DNA of 64,000 nucleotides from Armatimonadota bacterium (GCA_031459855.1 JAVKHP010000001.1:2246906-2310905), one strand, 5' to 3'; numbered from the stretch's first letter, positions 41,960 through 52,740 are shown. A program made the numbers and translations. Notes: generated from the letters alone by a model not told the origin.

Positions 41960-42759
41960 CCGTGACCGCTCCCGGCGACCGATGTGGGAGCCGTGCCGCA
42001 CCCCTGGTGGCCACAGGGCGTCGCCTGGCACCCCGGGCGCTGGGCAGCGCGCTGGCGGTGGGCGTGGCGCTGCTGGTGGCGACGGCGATGCCGGCCGGCG
42101 CCGACGAGGCGTTGCTGGTGCGCGCCTTCGGCAGTTTCCTGCGGCGCGCTGACGAGCTGCGCATCGAGGCGATTCCCGACCTGTACGAGGGCGGCTACGC
42201 CCGCATCACCGTGCTGGGCCGCGGCGTGCACCTGCACCAGGGGCCCCGCGTCGACGAGGTGATGGTACGCCTGGTGGGCGCGAGCCTGGACCCGGCAGCG
42301 CTGCGCGAGGGCCGCTTGCGGGTCTTGGACTACCGCGGCAGCGCGCTGCGCGTGCGCGTGCTGCTGCGCAGCCTCCAGGATCACTTCAACGCTGGCGGCG
42401 GCGTCGACGACATCCGGCTGTGGGCCGAGGGCGGCTACCTGTACGGGACCGGCACGGTGCAGTTCCGCGGCCAGCCGACGCGGCTGCGCATGAAGGGGTT
42501 CTTCGCCGTGGCCGGCACCACCGAGGTGTATTTCTACTTCGAGACGCTGCACGCCAACGGGCTGCCGCTGCCGACCGCGGTGATCCGCGATCTGGAGCGC
42601 AGCCTGAACCCCATCCTCCACCAGCGGGAGTGGCCGGTGCAGTTCCCGCTGCGCACGCTCCGACTCGACGCGCAGGCGCTGCTGCTGGGCAGCGACGCCG
42701 ATCCGGCCGCGCCCTGTCCGACGTGTGGGGGCGGGCCGCAGGTGACCTATGAGCCCTGA
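41956..42759 (+). CDS. Secreted LmeA-like (DUF2993) phospholipid-binding protein
   Basis: A 267-residue protein with a long N-terminal region and a signal peptide core (ALGSALAVGVALLVATAM, probable cleavage near AGADE). The mature part is beta-rich (ITVLGRGVHLHQGPRVDEVMVRLVG; GTVQFRGQPTRLRMKGFFAV), resembling LmeA/DUF2993 proteins that bind phospholipid outside the membrane. Four residues near the end form CPTCGGG. Function here is inferred only from fold-level similarity. Overlaps on both sides with neighbouring genes (4 and 11 bases). Confidence 0.62.
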   Translation: MTVTAPGDRCGSRAAPLVATGRRLAPRALGSALAVGVALLVATAMPAGADEALLVRAFGSFLRRADELRIEAIPDLYEGGYARITVLGRGVHLHQGPRVDEVMVRLVGASLDPAALREGRLRVLDYRGSALRVRVLLRSLQDHFNAGGGVDDIRLWAEGGYLYGTGTVQFRGQPTRLRMKGFFAVAGTTEVYFYFETLHANGLPLPTAVIRDLERSLNPILHQREWPVQFPLRTLRLDAQALLLGSDADPAAPCPTCGGGPQVTYEP

Positions 42760-43477
42760 CCGTCCGCGCATCGTGGTCACCACCCGGCGGCCACCTGCCG
42801 ACGCCGCGGCGCGCGCGCGGGCGGCGCGTGCTGCCGACTTCTACGCCACAGCGGTACGCGACGCCGGCGGCGCCCCGGTGCTCGTGGCGCCCGGCGATCC
42901 GCTGCCGGCGCGGATCGACGGCGTGGTGCTCTCCGGCGGCGTCGACGTGCATCCGCGCCACTACGGCCAGACGGTCCATCCTGGGGTTGCCCACACCTTG
43001 ACGCTGGACGAGCCGCGCGACCTGCTGGAACTGGAGCTCGCCCGGTCGGCCCTCGACCGCGACCTGCCGGTGCTGGGGATCTGCCGCGGCGCCCAGGTCC
43101 TGACGGTCGCCGCCGGCGGCACGCTCTGGCAGGACCTGTCGCTGGCCGGCGTCGACCCCGGCCGCCACGACCAGGACGGCCGCCACCAGGACTGGGAGCC
43201 GGCCCACGGCATCACTATCGAGCCCGGAAGCCGTCTGGCCGAGGTGCTGGCCGCGGTGGTGCTGGGCGTCAACAGCTTCCACCACCAGGCGATCGCCACC
43301 CCGGCGCCGGGGTTCGCCGTCGTCGCCCGCGCTGACGACGGCACCATCGAAGCCGTGGAACGCACGGACCATCCCTTCGCGGTCGGCGTGCAGTGGCACC
43401 CCGAGCGCATGGTGGCGCATCACCCGGTGCAGCGCCGCCTCTTCGCGGCGCTCGTGGCCGCCGCCCGCCGGGGCTGA
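42749..43477 (+). CDS. Gamma-glutamyl-gamma-aminobutyrate hydrolase-like class I amidotransferase (C26)
   Basis: A 242-residue cysteine hydrolase. The substrate loop is VVLSGGVDVHPRHYG, the nucleophile Cys is in VLGICRGAQVLTVAAGG (near residue 113), and the His-Glu pair is in GVQWHPERMV (near 218). This is the PuuD/peptidase C26 family, which hydrolyses gamma-glutamyl amide bonds. It overlaps the LmeA-like gene by 11 bases. Its proximity to the 5-oxoprolinase and D-cysteine genes suggests a glutamyl/cysteine salvage theme, which is inference. Confidence 0.88.
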   Translation: MSPDRPRIVVTTRRPPADAAARARAARAADFYATAVRDAGGAPVLVAPGDPLPARIDGVVLSGGVDVHPRHYGQTVHPGVAHTLTLDEPRDLLELELARSALDRDLPVLGICRGAQVLTVAAGGTLWQDLSLAGVDPGRHDQDGRHQDWEPAHGITIEPGSRLAEVLAAVVLGVNSFHHQAIATPAPGFAVVARADDGTIEAVERTDHPFAVGVQWHPERMVAHHPVQRRLFAALVAAARRG

Positions 43478-43481
43478 GCTG

Positions 43482-44834
43482 GTGGACGTCCTGCGCCCTC
43501 GCCCGATCGCGCCCGTCCGGTGGCGCCTGGTGCCGTGGCTGGTGGCGCTGCTCGCGCTGGCATGGGGCGTACCCGGCCAGCCGGCGGCCGCGCCGGACGC
43601 TCCGGTCGTGGTGCGCATCACCATCGACGGGGTCATCGCGCCGTCGAGCGCCCGGTTCATCCTGCGCGCGATCCGTGAGGCCGAGGCCCAGCAGGCCGAG
43701 GCCCTGGTGGTCATGCTCGACACCCCGGGCGGCCTGCTCAAATCCACCGACGACATGACCCGGGCCATTCTCAACGCCAGGGTCCCCGTGGTGGTGTACA
43801 TCGCGCCGCGCGGCGCGCGCGCGGCCTCGGCGGGCGTGTTCGTCACCTACGCCGCGCACGTGGCCGCCATGGCGCCCGCCACGCACCTGGGGGCCGCGTC
43901 GCCGGTCGCCATTGGTGGCGGCGAGGGCCGCGAGCCCGACAAGACCGCCATGGAGAAAGTGACCAACGACATGGTCGCCAACATCCGGGCGATGGCGCGG
44001 CGGCGCGGCCGCAACGCCGACTGGGCCGAGCGGGCGGTCCGTGAGGCGGTCTCCATCACCGAGGAGGACGCCGTGCGCCTGCGCGTCGTCGACCTGGTGG
44101 CCGACGACCTCACCGATCTGCTGCGCCGTCTGGACGGTCGCACCGTGGAGACCGACCTGGGTCCGCGGCAACTGCGCACCGCGCGCGCCCGCGTCGTCGA
44201 CCTGCACATGGACCTCACCGAGCGGTTCCTCGCCCTGCTCAGCGATCCCAACATCGGCTTCATCCTGCTGAACATCGGCATCCTGGGCGTCCTGGTCGAG
44301 CTGTACAACCCGGGCGCGGTGCTGCCGGGCGTGGTGGGCGGCATCGCGTTGATCCTGGGGCTGGCTTCCTTCGCGATCCTGCAGGTCAACGTGGCCGGCC
44401 TGTTGCTGATCGCCTTCGCCATCCTGCTCTTCATCGCCGACGTGAAGGTGCCGGGACACGGCGTGCTCACGGTGGGCGGCGTCCTGGCGTTCATCTTCGG
44501 CGCGCTGCTGCTCACCGAGCGCCAGGCGCCAGTACTCCAGATCTCGGTGCGGCTCATCGTGGCGGTCGCCCTCCTGCTGGCGGGCTTTTCGTTGGTCGCC
44601 GTGGGCGCGGGGCTGCGGGCCCAGCGGGGGACACCCCGCAGCGGCGAGGAGCGCCTGGTCGGGGCCGTGGGCGTGGCGCGTTCGCGCCTCGACCCCGCGG
44701 GGCAGGTCCACGTGCAGGGCGAGATGTGGTCCGCGGTGTCCGTGGCCGGCCCCATCGAGGAGGGCACGCCGGTGCGTGTGGTGGCCGTCGACGGCCTGCG
44801 GCTGCGCGTGGAGCCGGCTGCCGGCCCGCGGTAG
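43482..44834 (+). CDS. nfeD: NfeD-type membrane serine protease
   Basis: A 450-residue long-form NfeD. A signal/anchor near residues 16-30 is followed by the ClpP-like protease domain (VVVMLDTPGGLLKSTDDM, the catalytic Ser116 in RAASAGVF, a lysine in TAMEKVTND), then four or five membrane helices (about 245-375) and a C-terminal OB-fold (ERLVGAVGVARSRLDPAGQVHVQGEMWSAVS). Long NfeD proteins usually partner with a SPFH/stomatin protein to control membrane quality; no such gene is adjacent here. The start is GTG. Confidence 0.92.
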   Translation: MDVLRPRPIAPVRWRLVPWLVALLALAWGVPGQPAAAPDAPVVVRITIDGVIAPSSARFILRAIREAEAQQAEALVVMLDTPGGLLKSTDDMTRAILNARVPVVVYIAPRGARAASAGVFVTYAAHVAAMAPATHLGAASPVAIGGGEGREPDKTAMEKVTNDMVANIRAMARRRGRNADWAERAVREAVSITEEDAVRLRVVDLVADDLTDLLRRLDGRTVETDLGPRQLRTARARVVDLHMDLTERFLALLSDPNIGFILLNIGILGVLVELYNPGAVLPGVVGGIALILGLASFAILQVNVAGLLLIAFAILLFIADVKVPGHGVLTVGGVLAFIFGALLLTERQAPVLQISVRLIVAVALLLAGFSLVAVGAGLRAQRGTPRSGEERLVGAVGVARSRLDPAGQVHVQGEMWSAVSVAGPIEEGTPVRVVAVDGLRLRVEPAAGPR

Positions 44835-44905
44835 GTGCGCCGCCACGGTGGATGGGCAGTCACCGCGCTGCCGCCCGCGCGCCAACGGTGCACCTCCCCG
44901 GCACG

Positions 44906-45388
44906 ATGACCACGCCGGTTCAGGCCGGCCTGCAGCGCACGGTGCGCACGCGCTCCGCCCGCGCCACCGAGGCGCTGGGTGAGCGCATTGGGCGGCGCCT
45001 GCGGCCGGGGGACGTGGTGGCGCTGGTCGGGCCGCTGGGTGCAGGCAAGACCGTGCTGGCCCGCGGCCTCGCGCGCGGAGCCGGCGCCCGCGGGTACGTG
45101 GCGAGTCCCTCGTTCGTGATCGTGCGGGAGTACGCCGGTCCCATCCCCGTGCGGCACGTGGACCTGTACCGCCTGGAGCGGCCCGAGGACATCGAGAGCG
45201 TGGGCCTCGACGACGTGCTGACCGACGATGCGATCGCCATCGTGGAATGGGCCGACCGGGCACCCTGGGTGCTGCCCGCCGACCACCTGCGCATCGATTG
45301 CGCCTTGGGCCGCGGCGCACGCGAGCGCGTGTTCACGCTGACGGCACCCGCCCGGCGGGCAGACGTGCTGACGGCGCTGGACCGATAG
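44906..45388 (+). CDS. tsaE: t6A synthesis ATPase TsaE
   Basis: A 160-residue P-loop ATPase needed with TsaB and TsaD for threonylcarbamoyl-adenosine in tRNA position 37. The Walker A is VALVGPLGAGKTVLARGLA (near residues 39-57), followed by SPSFVIVREY, HVDLYRLERPEDIESVGLDD and IVEWADRAPWVLP. The ATG at 44906 gives the expected length. It is the first of four linked genes tsaE-tsaB-rimI-tsaD. Confidence 0.95.
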   Translation: MTTPVQAGLQRTVRTRSARATEALGERIGRRLRPGDVVALVGPLGAGKTVLARGLARGAGARGYVASPSFVIVREYAGPIPVRHVDLYRLERPEDIESVGLDDVLTDDAIAIVEWADRAPWVLPADHLRIDCALGRGARERVFTLTAPARRADVLTALDR

Positions 45389-45391
45389 CCG

Positions 45392-46156
45392 ATGCGCGTG
45401 CTCGCCATCGAGACGTCCACCGGCCAGGGCAGCGTTGCGCTCCTCGACGAGCACGGGCTGGTCGCCGAGACCCTCGCCCCGGCGCCCGGCGCGCACCTCG
45501 AGTGGCTGGCAGGTGCCATCGTCCACCTGCTGCGCGCCCACGACGTGCCGCCTGCGGCCGTGGACGGCCTCGCCGTCTCCACCGGGCCGGGCAGCTTCAC
45601 CGGGGTGCGTGTCGGGGTGGTGACGGCGATCGCGTGGGCGGAGGCGCGCGGCGTGCCCGTGATCGGGGTGCCCACCCTGGAGGCGATCGCGGCAGGGGTG
45701 GCCGCGGAGGCACTTCCCGCACGGCTCGTGCTGGCCGCCGTCGACGTGCGCCGTGGCGAGGTGGCCGCGGCCCTGTTTGCGCTGGACGGCGGCATTCGTC
45801 GCCTGAGCCCCGACCTCGTGGTCCCGCCAGCCGCCCTGCCCGCTGTGTTGCCGGCGCGCGACGGGCCGGTGGCGCTCGCAGGCGACGCGCTCGAGCGCTA
45901 CCGCGACGTGCTCCTCGCCGCCATCGGTCCGGGCGCAACCGTCGCCGCCCGGTCGCTGTGGTGGCCCCGGGCACGGGTGGTGGGACAGGTGGGCCGGGCG
46001 CGGCTGCTGGCGGGCGTCCGCGTCGACCCCGCCCGTGTGCAGCCCGTCTATCCGCGCCGTGCGGTCGCCGGCCCAGGCGAGGGGCAGGAGGCGGTCGCGG
46101 CCGGCCAGAACGCTGGCGGTGGCAGCCGCGGCGGCGCGTGCGCACCCGGACCATGA
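45392..46156 (+). CDS. tsaB: t6A synthesis protein TsaB
   Basis: A 254-residue ASKHA-fold protein that dimerises with TsaD. It begins MRVLAIETSTGQGSVALLDE and has VSTGPGSFTGVRVGVVTA and ALVDVRRGEV-type sequence (AAVDVRRGEVAAALF). The last 30 residues (GPGEGQEAVAAGQNAGGG) are a low-complexity extension not expected in the family. Overlaps rimI by 4 bases. Confidence 0.93.
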   Translation: MRVLAIETSTGQGSVALLDEHGLVAETLAPAPGAHLEWLAGAIVHLLRAHDVPPAAVDGLAVSTGPGSFTGVRVGVVTAIAWAEARGVPVIGVPTLEAIAAGVAAEALPARLVLAAVDVRRGEVAAALFALDGGIRRLSPDLVVPPAALPAVLPARDGPVALAGDALERYRDVLLAAIGPGATVAARSLWWPRARVVGQVGRARLLAGVRVDPARVQPVYPRRAVAGPGEGQEAVAAGQNAGGGSRGGACAPGP

Positions 46157-46677
46157 AGCAGATCGCCCGCATTCGGCTCGCGCCCATGACGGTGGACGAC
46201 CTGCCGCGCGTCCGCGAGATCGAACGCGAGGCGTTCGCGCTGCCCTGGCCCAAGGACGCCTACCGGGCAGAGATCGAGGACAACCAGGTCGCCTGCTACA
46301 TCGTGGCCCGCGACGAACACGACACCGTGGTGGGGTTCGCGGGGATGTGGGTGATCTTCGACGAAGCCCACGTGACCACGATCGCCGTCGACCGACGCCA
46401 TCGCGGCCAGGGCATCGGCAAGCGCCTGCTGTTGGGCCTCATCGAGCGGGCGCTGGCCCGCGGCGCGCGCTGGATGACCCTGGAGGTGCGGCCGTCCAAC
46501 ACGGTGGCGCTGGCCATGTACCGCGCCTTCGGGTTCCGCGACGTCGCGCTGCGCAAGCGCTACTACAGCGACAACAACGAGGACGCCGTGGTGATGTGGA
46601 GCGGCAACCTGACCGAGCCGGCCGCCCAGGCGCGCCTGGCCGAGATTCGGGCGAGCCTCGAGCCTGGCGCGGAGTAG
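46153..46677 (+). CDS. rimI: Ribosomal-protein-alanine N-acetyltransferase
   Basis: A 174-residue GNAT acetyltransferase. The acetyl-CoA motif is VDRRHRGQGIGKRLLLGLIERA (near residues 79-100), preceded by EAHVTTIAV and followed by LEVRPSNTVALAMYRAFGFRDVALRKRYY, the RimI signature for the S18-type N-terminal acceptor site. Located between tsaB and tsaD, as in many bacteria. Its start overlaps the tsaB stop. Confidence 0.92.
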   Translation: MKQIARIRLAPMTVDDLPRVREIEREAFALPWPKDAYRAEIEDNQVACYIVARDEHDTVVGFAGMWVIFDEAHVTTIAVDRRHRGQGIGKRLLLGLIERALARGARWMTLEVRPSNTVALAMYRAFGFRDVALRKRYYSDNNEDAVVMWSGNLTEPAAQARLAEIRASLEPGAE

Positions 46678-46683
46678 GGTCCG

Positions 46684-47679
46684 GTGCGGGTGCTGGGCCT
46701 GGAGACGTCGTGCGACGAGACGGCGGCCGCCGTCGTGGCGGACGGCCGTGTGGCGAGCAACGTGGTCGCCTCCCAGGCCGCGCTCCACGAGCGGTATGGC
46801 GGCGTGGTCCCCGAGCTGGCGTCGCGCCGGCACGTCGAGCGCCTCGTCCCCGTGCTGCGCCTGGCGCTGGAGCAGGCGGGTGTGGGCTGGCACGATCTGG
46901 ACGGCATCGCGGTGACGGCCGGCCCCGGACTGGTCGGCGCCCTCGCGGTGGGCGTCGCCGCGGCGAAAGCGCTGGCTGCTGCCCGGGAGCTACCGCTCGT
47001 GGGCGTCAACCACCTGGAGGGGCACCTGTTCGCCAACGTGCTGACCTTCGGGCCGCTCCCGGAACCCACCCTGGCCTTGATCGTCTCGGGGGCCCACACC
47101 GACCTGGTGCTGGTGGCGGCGCCCCATCGCTACCGCGTGCTGGGCCGCACGCGGGACGACGCGGCCGGTGAGGCGTTCGACAAAGTCGCCCGGGCCATGG
47201 GGCTGGGCTACCCGGGTGGTCCCGCGCTGGATCGTCTGGGCCAGACGGGGGATCCGCACGCCGTGCCCCTCCCCGTACCCTTCCAGGGGCCGGGTCTGGA
47301 CTTCAGCTTCAGCGGCATCAAGACGGCGGCGCTGCGGGCGCTCGCCATCGCGCCCGCCCGCGACCCGCAGTTCATGGCCGACCTCGCCGCGTCGCTGCAG
47401 CGCGTGGTGGCCGAAGCGCTGGTGCGCCGCGTGGCACGCGCGGCGCGGCAACACCGCCCTCGCGCGCTGGCGCTGGCGGGCGGCGTGGCGGCCAACTCCG
47501 TGCTTCGACGCCGGCTGCAGGAGGAGGCCGCACGCCTGCGCCTGCCGGTCCTGATTCCGCCGCCGGACCTGTGTACCGACAACGCCGCGATGATCGCAGC
47601 CGCGGGCGCCTCGCGCCTGGCGCGGGGGGAGCGGGCTGGCTGGGACCTGGGCGCAGCGGCCGATCTGCCGCTCGCGTGA
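46684..47679 (+). CDS. tsaD: t6A synthesis transferase TsaD
   Basis: A 331-residue enzyme that transfers the threonylcarbamoyl group to A37 of tRNAs. It has LGLETSCDETAAAVV, ELASRRHVERLVPVL and VGVNHLEGHLFAN, whose histidines bind the metal, then LIVSGAHTDLVL, DDAAGEAFDKVARAMGLGYPGGP and ALAGGVAANSVLR. The GTG start lies 7 bases after rimI. Its stop codon TGA (47677-47679) is inside the first unit of a threefold 17-bp repeat. Confidence 0.96.
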   Translation: MRVLGLETSCDETAAAVVADGRVASNVVASQAALHERYGGVVPELASRRHVERLVPVLRLALEQAGVGWHDLDGIAVTAGPGLVGALAVGVAAAKALAAARELPLVGVNHLEGHLFANVLTFGPLPEPTLALIVSGAHTDLVLVAAPHRYRVLGRTRDDAAGEAFDKVARAMGLGYPGGPALDRLGQTGDPHAVPLPVPFQGPGLDFSFSGIKTAALRALAIAPARDPQFMADLAASLQRVVAEALVRRVARAARQHRPRALALAGGVAANSVLRRRLQEEAARLRLPVLIPPPDLCTDNAAMIAAAGASRLARGERAGWDLGAAADLPLA

Positions 47680-47724
47680 CGGTCCGTCTGGCGTGACGGT
47701 CTGTCTGGTGTGAGGGTCTGTCTG
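47674..47724. repeat. Threefold 17-bp tandem repeat across the tsaD stop codon
   Basis: Units at 47674-47690, 47691-47707 and 47708-47724 follow GCGTGACGGTCTGTCTG with one to two differences each. The first unit contains the last tsaD codon and its TGA, so the duplication has copied the gene end into the intergenic space. The groES promoter follows within 6 bases. Confidence 0.88.
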
Positions 47725-47729
47725 GGGGC

Positions 47730-47759
47730 TTGATCTCCGGCGGGGGGACTGTCTAAGAT
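47730..47759 (+). promoter_or_regulatory. groES-groEL promoter
   Basis: TTGATC (47730-47735) and TAAGAT (47754-47759) are separated by 18 bases and lie just upstream of the CIRCE operator, so transcription would begin close to or within CIRCE. This is the usual layout of HrcA-controlled chaperone operons. Confidence 0.6.
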
Positions 47760-47769
47760 GGGGGGTGAC

Positions 47770-47794
47770 TAGCACTCTAACCTCGAGAGTGCTA
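47770..47794 (+). promoter_or_regulatory. CIRCE operator (HrcA binding site)
   Basis: TAGCACTC (47770-47777), 9 bases, then GAGTGCTA (47787-47794) form the CIRCE inverted repeat; only the outermost base of the left arm of the nine-base consensus differs. HrcA binding here represses groESL until heat stress. hrcA itself is not in the window. Confidence 0.95.
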
Positions 47795-47829
47795 ATTCCC
47801 AACACTTTGGCGCAGGAGGGACGCGAGAG

Positions 47830-49771
<1,942 letters not shown>

Positions 49772-49788
49772 GCGCGCGTGGCGGCTGT

Positions 49789-49826
49789 GCCCGAGGCGGG
49801 GGCTGCCCCCCGCCTCGGGCGTTTTT
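49789..49826 (+). terminator. Rho-independent terminator of groESL
   Basis: A 14-base perfect stem, GCCCGAGGCGGGGG (49789-49802) with CCCCCGCCTCGGGC (49807-49820), closes a 4-base loop and is followed by GTTTTT. It sits 18 bases after the groEL stop. Confidence 0.93.
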
Positions 49827-49890
49827 GTGGTAGCGACCTGTCACGGACGTCCGCACGATCCGGCGGGACGGTGCACGAGCCGGCATACTC

Positions 49891-49919
49891 TTGCCAATGT
49901 ACGGTTTTCATGATAGAGT
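49891..49919 (+). promoter_or_regulatory. Promoter of the purine operon
   Basis: TTGCCA (49891-49896) and TAGAGT (49914-49919) are spaced by 17 bases in an unusually AT-rich patch between the groEL terminator and purD. Transcription would start near 49926, leaving a leader of about 60 bases. Confidence 0.55.
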
Positions 49920-49948
49920 TCCTGACGGGACTTACAGTATTTGCCCCC

Positions 49949-49969
49949 AATCCGGACAAAAATCCGAAC
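49949..49969 (+). promoter_or_regulatory. PurBox-like direct repeat
   Basis: AATCCGGAC (49949-49957) and AATCCGAAC (49961-49969) are a near-identical direct repeat with a 12-base period, just upstream of purD. The core CCGAAC with flanking A/T resembles the PurBox bound by Firmicutes PurR, which senses PRPP. This is a candidate site only; no purR gene is in the window. Confidence 0.45.
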
Positions 49970-49983
49970 GTAGCAGGCTACGC

Positions 49984-51297
49984 ATGAGGAAATTCTTCGT
50001 GATTGGGGGAGGCGGCAGGGAACACGCCATCGTCTGGCACCTGGCCAGGTGCTATCCAGGTGCCGCGATCCACTGCGCGCCCGGTAACCCCGGGATCTCC
50101 CGCCTGGCGACCTGCCTGCCGGTGGCTGCGACCGACCTGAACGGCCTGGTCAGCGCCGCCGCTACCCTGGCGCCCGATCTCGTGATCGTCGGTCCCGAGG
50201 CACCGCTCGTCGCGGGTCTGGCCGATCGGCTGCAGGCTGTAGGGCTGCCGACGCTGGGTCCCGCCGCCGCCGCCGCCCGCATCGAGGGCAGCAAGGCCTT
50301 CGCCAAACACCTGATGGCGCGCGCCGGTATCCCCACCGCACCGTTCGCGGTCTTCGACGATCCGCCCCAGGCCATCGCCCACGTGCGGCACGTGGGCCCG
50401 CGGGTGGTCGTCAAAGCCGACGGCCTGGCGGCGGGGAAGGGGGTCGTCGTCTGCGACGGGCCCGACGAGGCCGAGGCGGCGGTACGGGCCATGATGGTCG
50501 AGGTGGTGTTTGGCGACGCCGGACGCCGTGTGGTGGTCGAAGAGCGCCTCGACGGCGACGAGGTGAGTGTCTTCGCCCTCGTCGACGGCGAGGCGGTGGC
50601 GTGGCTGGGCGCGGCCCAGGATCACAAGCGCCTGCACGACGGCGACCGCGGTCCCAACACCGGCGGCATGGGCGCGATCGCGCCTTACCCGCTGGCGCCG
50701 GCGCTGCGCACCCGCATCCTGCGCGAGATCCTCCAGCCGGCCGCCAGCGCATTGGTCGCGGAAGGCTGCGCCTACCGCGGGGTGCTGTTCGCGGGGTTGA
50801 TGCTCACCGCCGATGGGCCACAGGTGCTGGAGTTCAACTGCAGGCTCGGGGATCCCGAAGCGCAGGTCATGCTGCCGCTGCTGCGCGCGGGGCTCCCCGA
50901 CGCGTTCGACGCCCTGCGGCGGGGCGAGGTCGACGCTGAGGGCCAGGTCGCTGGAACCGAACTCCTCAGGTTGGACCGGGCAGCCTGTGGTGTCGTGCTG
51001 GCGTCGGAAGGCTACCCCGCCACGACGCGCCCCGGCGTGCCCATCGACGGGGTCGCCGACGCCGAGGAGCTGGCCCTGGTGTTCCACAACGGCACGGCGC
51101 GCGCGGAGGGGCGGCTGGTGACCGCTGGCGGGCGGGTGCTGACGGTGACGGGGCTGGGCCCGGACCTCGCCGCGGCGCGCCAGCGCGCCTACGCGGCCGT
51201 AGGGCGGGTCGCGTTTCCTGGCATGCAGTACCGCACCGATATCGGCAGTCGCCTGCTGGCCACGGCCGGCGCGGGAGGCGTGACGCCATGCCGGTGA
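49984..51297 (+). CDS. purD: Phosphoribosylamine-glycine ligase
   Basis: A 437-residue ATP-grasp enzyme making GAR. It begins [18 protein letters not shown], with [44 protein letters not shown] and [20 protein letters not shown] as family landmarks. The ATG at 49984 follows the promoter region; an in-frame upstream extension would run into the promoter. First gene of the eleven-gene purine operon; it overlaps purA by 10 bases. Confidence 0.96.
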   Translation: MRKFFVIGGGGREHAIVWHLARCYPGAAIHCAPGNPGISRLATCLPVAATDLNGLVSAAATLAPDLVIVGPEAPLVAGLADRLQAVGLPTLGPAAAAARIEGSKAFAKHLMARAGIPTAPFAVFDDPPQAIAHVRHVGPRVVVKADGLAAGKGVVVCDGPDEAEAAVRAMMVEVVFGDAGRRVVVEERLDGDEVSVFALVDGEAVAWLGAAQDHKRLHDGDRGPNTGGMGAIAPYPLAPALRTRILREILQPAASALVAEGCAYRGVLFAGLMLTADGPQVLEFNCRLGDPEAQVMLPLLRAGLPDAFDALRRGEVDAEGQVAGTELLRLDRAACGVVLASEGYPATTRPGVPIDGVADAEELALVFHNGTARAEGRLVTAGGRVLTVTGLGPDLAAARQRAYAAVGRVAFPGMQYRTDIGSRLLATAGAGGVTPCR

Positions 51298-52577
51298 CGG
51301 CGGTGGTGGGCGGCCACTGGGGCGACGAGGGCAAGGGCAAGGTCGTGGACGTGCTGGCCGCCGAGGCGGATCTCGTCATCCGGTACAACGGCGGCTCCAA
51401 CGCGGGACACACCATCGTCAGCGACCGCGGTGTCTTCGCGTTGCACCTCGTGCCCTCCGGCGTCCTCCACCCGCGGGTCACGTGCCTGATCGGGCCCGGG
51501 GTGGTCGTCAACCCCGACTTCCTGATCGCCGAGCTCGACCAACTCGAGGCGCGCGGCGTGTCCACCCACAACGTGGTGATCTCCACCCGTGCCCACATCG
51601 TCTTCCCCTTCCACATCACCCTCGACGTCCTCGAGGAGCAACGCCGCGGGCCCCGGCCGCACGGCACGACGAAGCAGGGCATCTGGCCCGCCTACGCCGA
51701 CAAGGTCGCGCGGGTGGGCGTCCGCATGGGCGACCTGCTCCACGACGCGCACCTCGAAGCGCAGGTGCGGTACCTCGTGGCGCGGACGAACCGCCTGCTG
51801 GGTGCCGACCACCCGCCCATCGACGCCGACGAGGTCCTAGCCCGCTGCCGGCAGTGGCGCGCGCGCTTGGGTCCACGCATCGTCGACAGCCATCAGCTCG
51901 TGCAGCGCGCGCTGGCCGCCGACCGCCGGATCCTCCTGGAGGGACACCTGGGCGTCATGCGCGATCTGGACTGGGGCATCTACCCCTACGTCACCTCCTC
52001 AACGTGTCTTCCCGGCGGGGCCGCAGCGGGCGCGGGTATCCCCGCGGCCCGGATCACGCGTGTGGTGGGCGTGGTGAAGGCGTACACCACGGCCGTGGGC
52101 GCCGGGCCGCTGCCCACCGAGCTCCACGGCGCGGTCGCCGACCGCATCCGCGAGGCCGGCGGGGAGTTCGGCACCACCACCGGGCGGCCCCGTCGCTGCG
52201 GCTGGTTCGATGCCGTGGCGGCGCGCTTCGCCGCAGAGGTGGCCGGCTTCACCGAGCTGGCCGTGATGAAGCTCGACGTGCTGGCCGGCCTGGACGAGGT
52301 CCAGATCTGCACTGCTTACCGGTACCAGGGCGAGGTCCTCGACGGTATGCCCGACGTCCCGGTGCTGGCGGAGGTCGAGCCCATCTACGAGACCCTGCCC
52401 GGCTGGCGACTGGAGGGGCGCGTGCGGACGCTGGAGGACCTTCCGGCCACGGCCCGCCGCTTCCTGGACCGCATCGCCGCGCTGGTGGGCGCGCCGGTGA
52501 CAATGGTCGGGTTGGGGCGCGACCGCGAGGCGCTGGTGCGGGCGATGCCGGCGGCGGGGGCGCGGGAGGCCGGGTAG
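51288..52577 (+). CDS. purA: Adenylosuccinate synthetase
   Basis: A 429-residue GTP-dependent enzyme joining IMP and aspartate. The landmarks are VVGGHWGDEGKGKVVDVLA (P-loop, residues 6-24), NGGSNAGHTIV, GPGVVVNPDFLIAELDQL, FEGHLGVMRDLDWGIYPYVTSS-type sequence and TTTGRPRRCGWFD (IMP loop). Its presence inside the operon means the operon also starts the AMP branch. A 163-base gap follows before purB. Confidence 0.96.
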   Translation: MPVTAVVGGHWGDEGKGKVVDVLAAEADLVIRYNGGSNAGHTIVSDRGVFALHLVPSGVLHPRVTCLIGPGVVVNPDFLIAELDQLEARGVSTHNVVISTRAHIVFPFHITLDVLEEQRRGPRPHGTTKQGIWPAYADKVARVGVRMGDLLHDAHLEAQVRYLVARTNRLLGADHPPIDADEVLARCRQWRARLGPRIVDSHQLVQRALAADRRILLEGHLGVMRDLDWGIYPYVTSSTCLPGGAAAGAGIPAARITRVVGVVKAYTTAVGAGPLPTELHGAVADRIREAGGEFGTTTGRPRRCGWFDAVAARFAAEVAGFTELAVMKLDVLAGLDEVQICTAYRYQGEVLDGMPDVPVLAEVEPIYETLPGWRLEGRVRTLEDLPATARRFLDRIAALVGAPVTMVGLGRDREALVRAMPAAGAREAG

Positions 52578-52740
52578 TGCCCACCGACGGGAGCATCGCC
52601 GTGCCTGTGGCCGATTACCGCCTTGTCGTCCGGACGTGCGACGGGATCCCCGGGGGACTACCGCCGGCCAACGGGTGGGCCCCAGATGATGTGGACGTTG
52701 CCGTCCGTTCGCGGAATGGCATCTCCGGTAGGGGGACGAG

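Noticed and set aside
49827..49983. Purine riboswitch before purD
   Set aside because: The leader after the predicted transcription start is too short and lacks the conserved three-way-junction bases; a PurBox-like repeat is the better reading.
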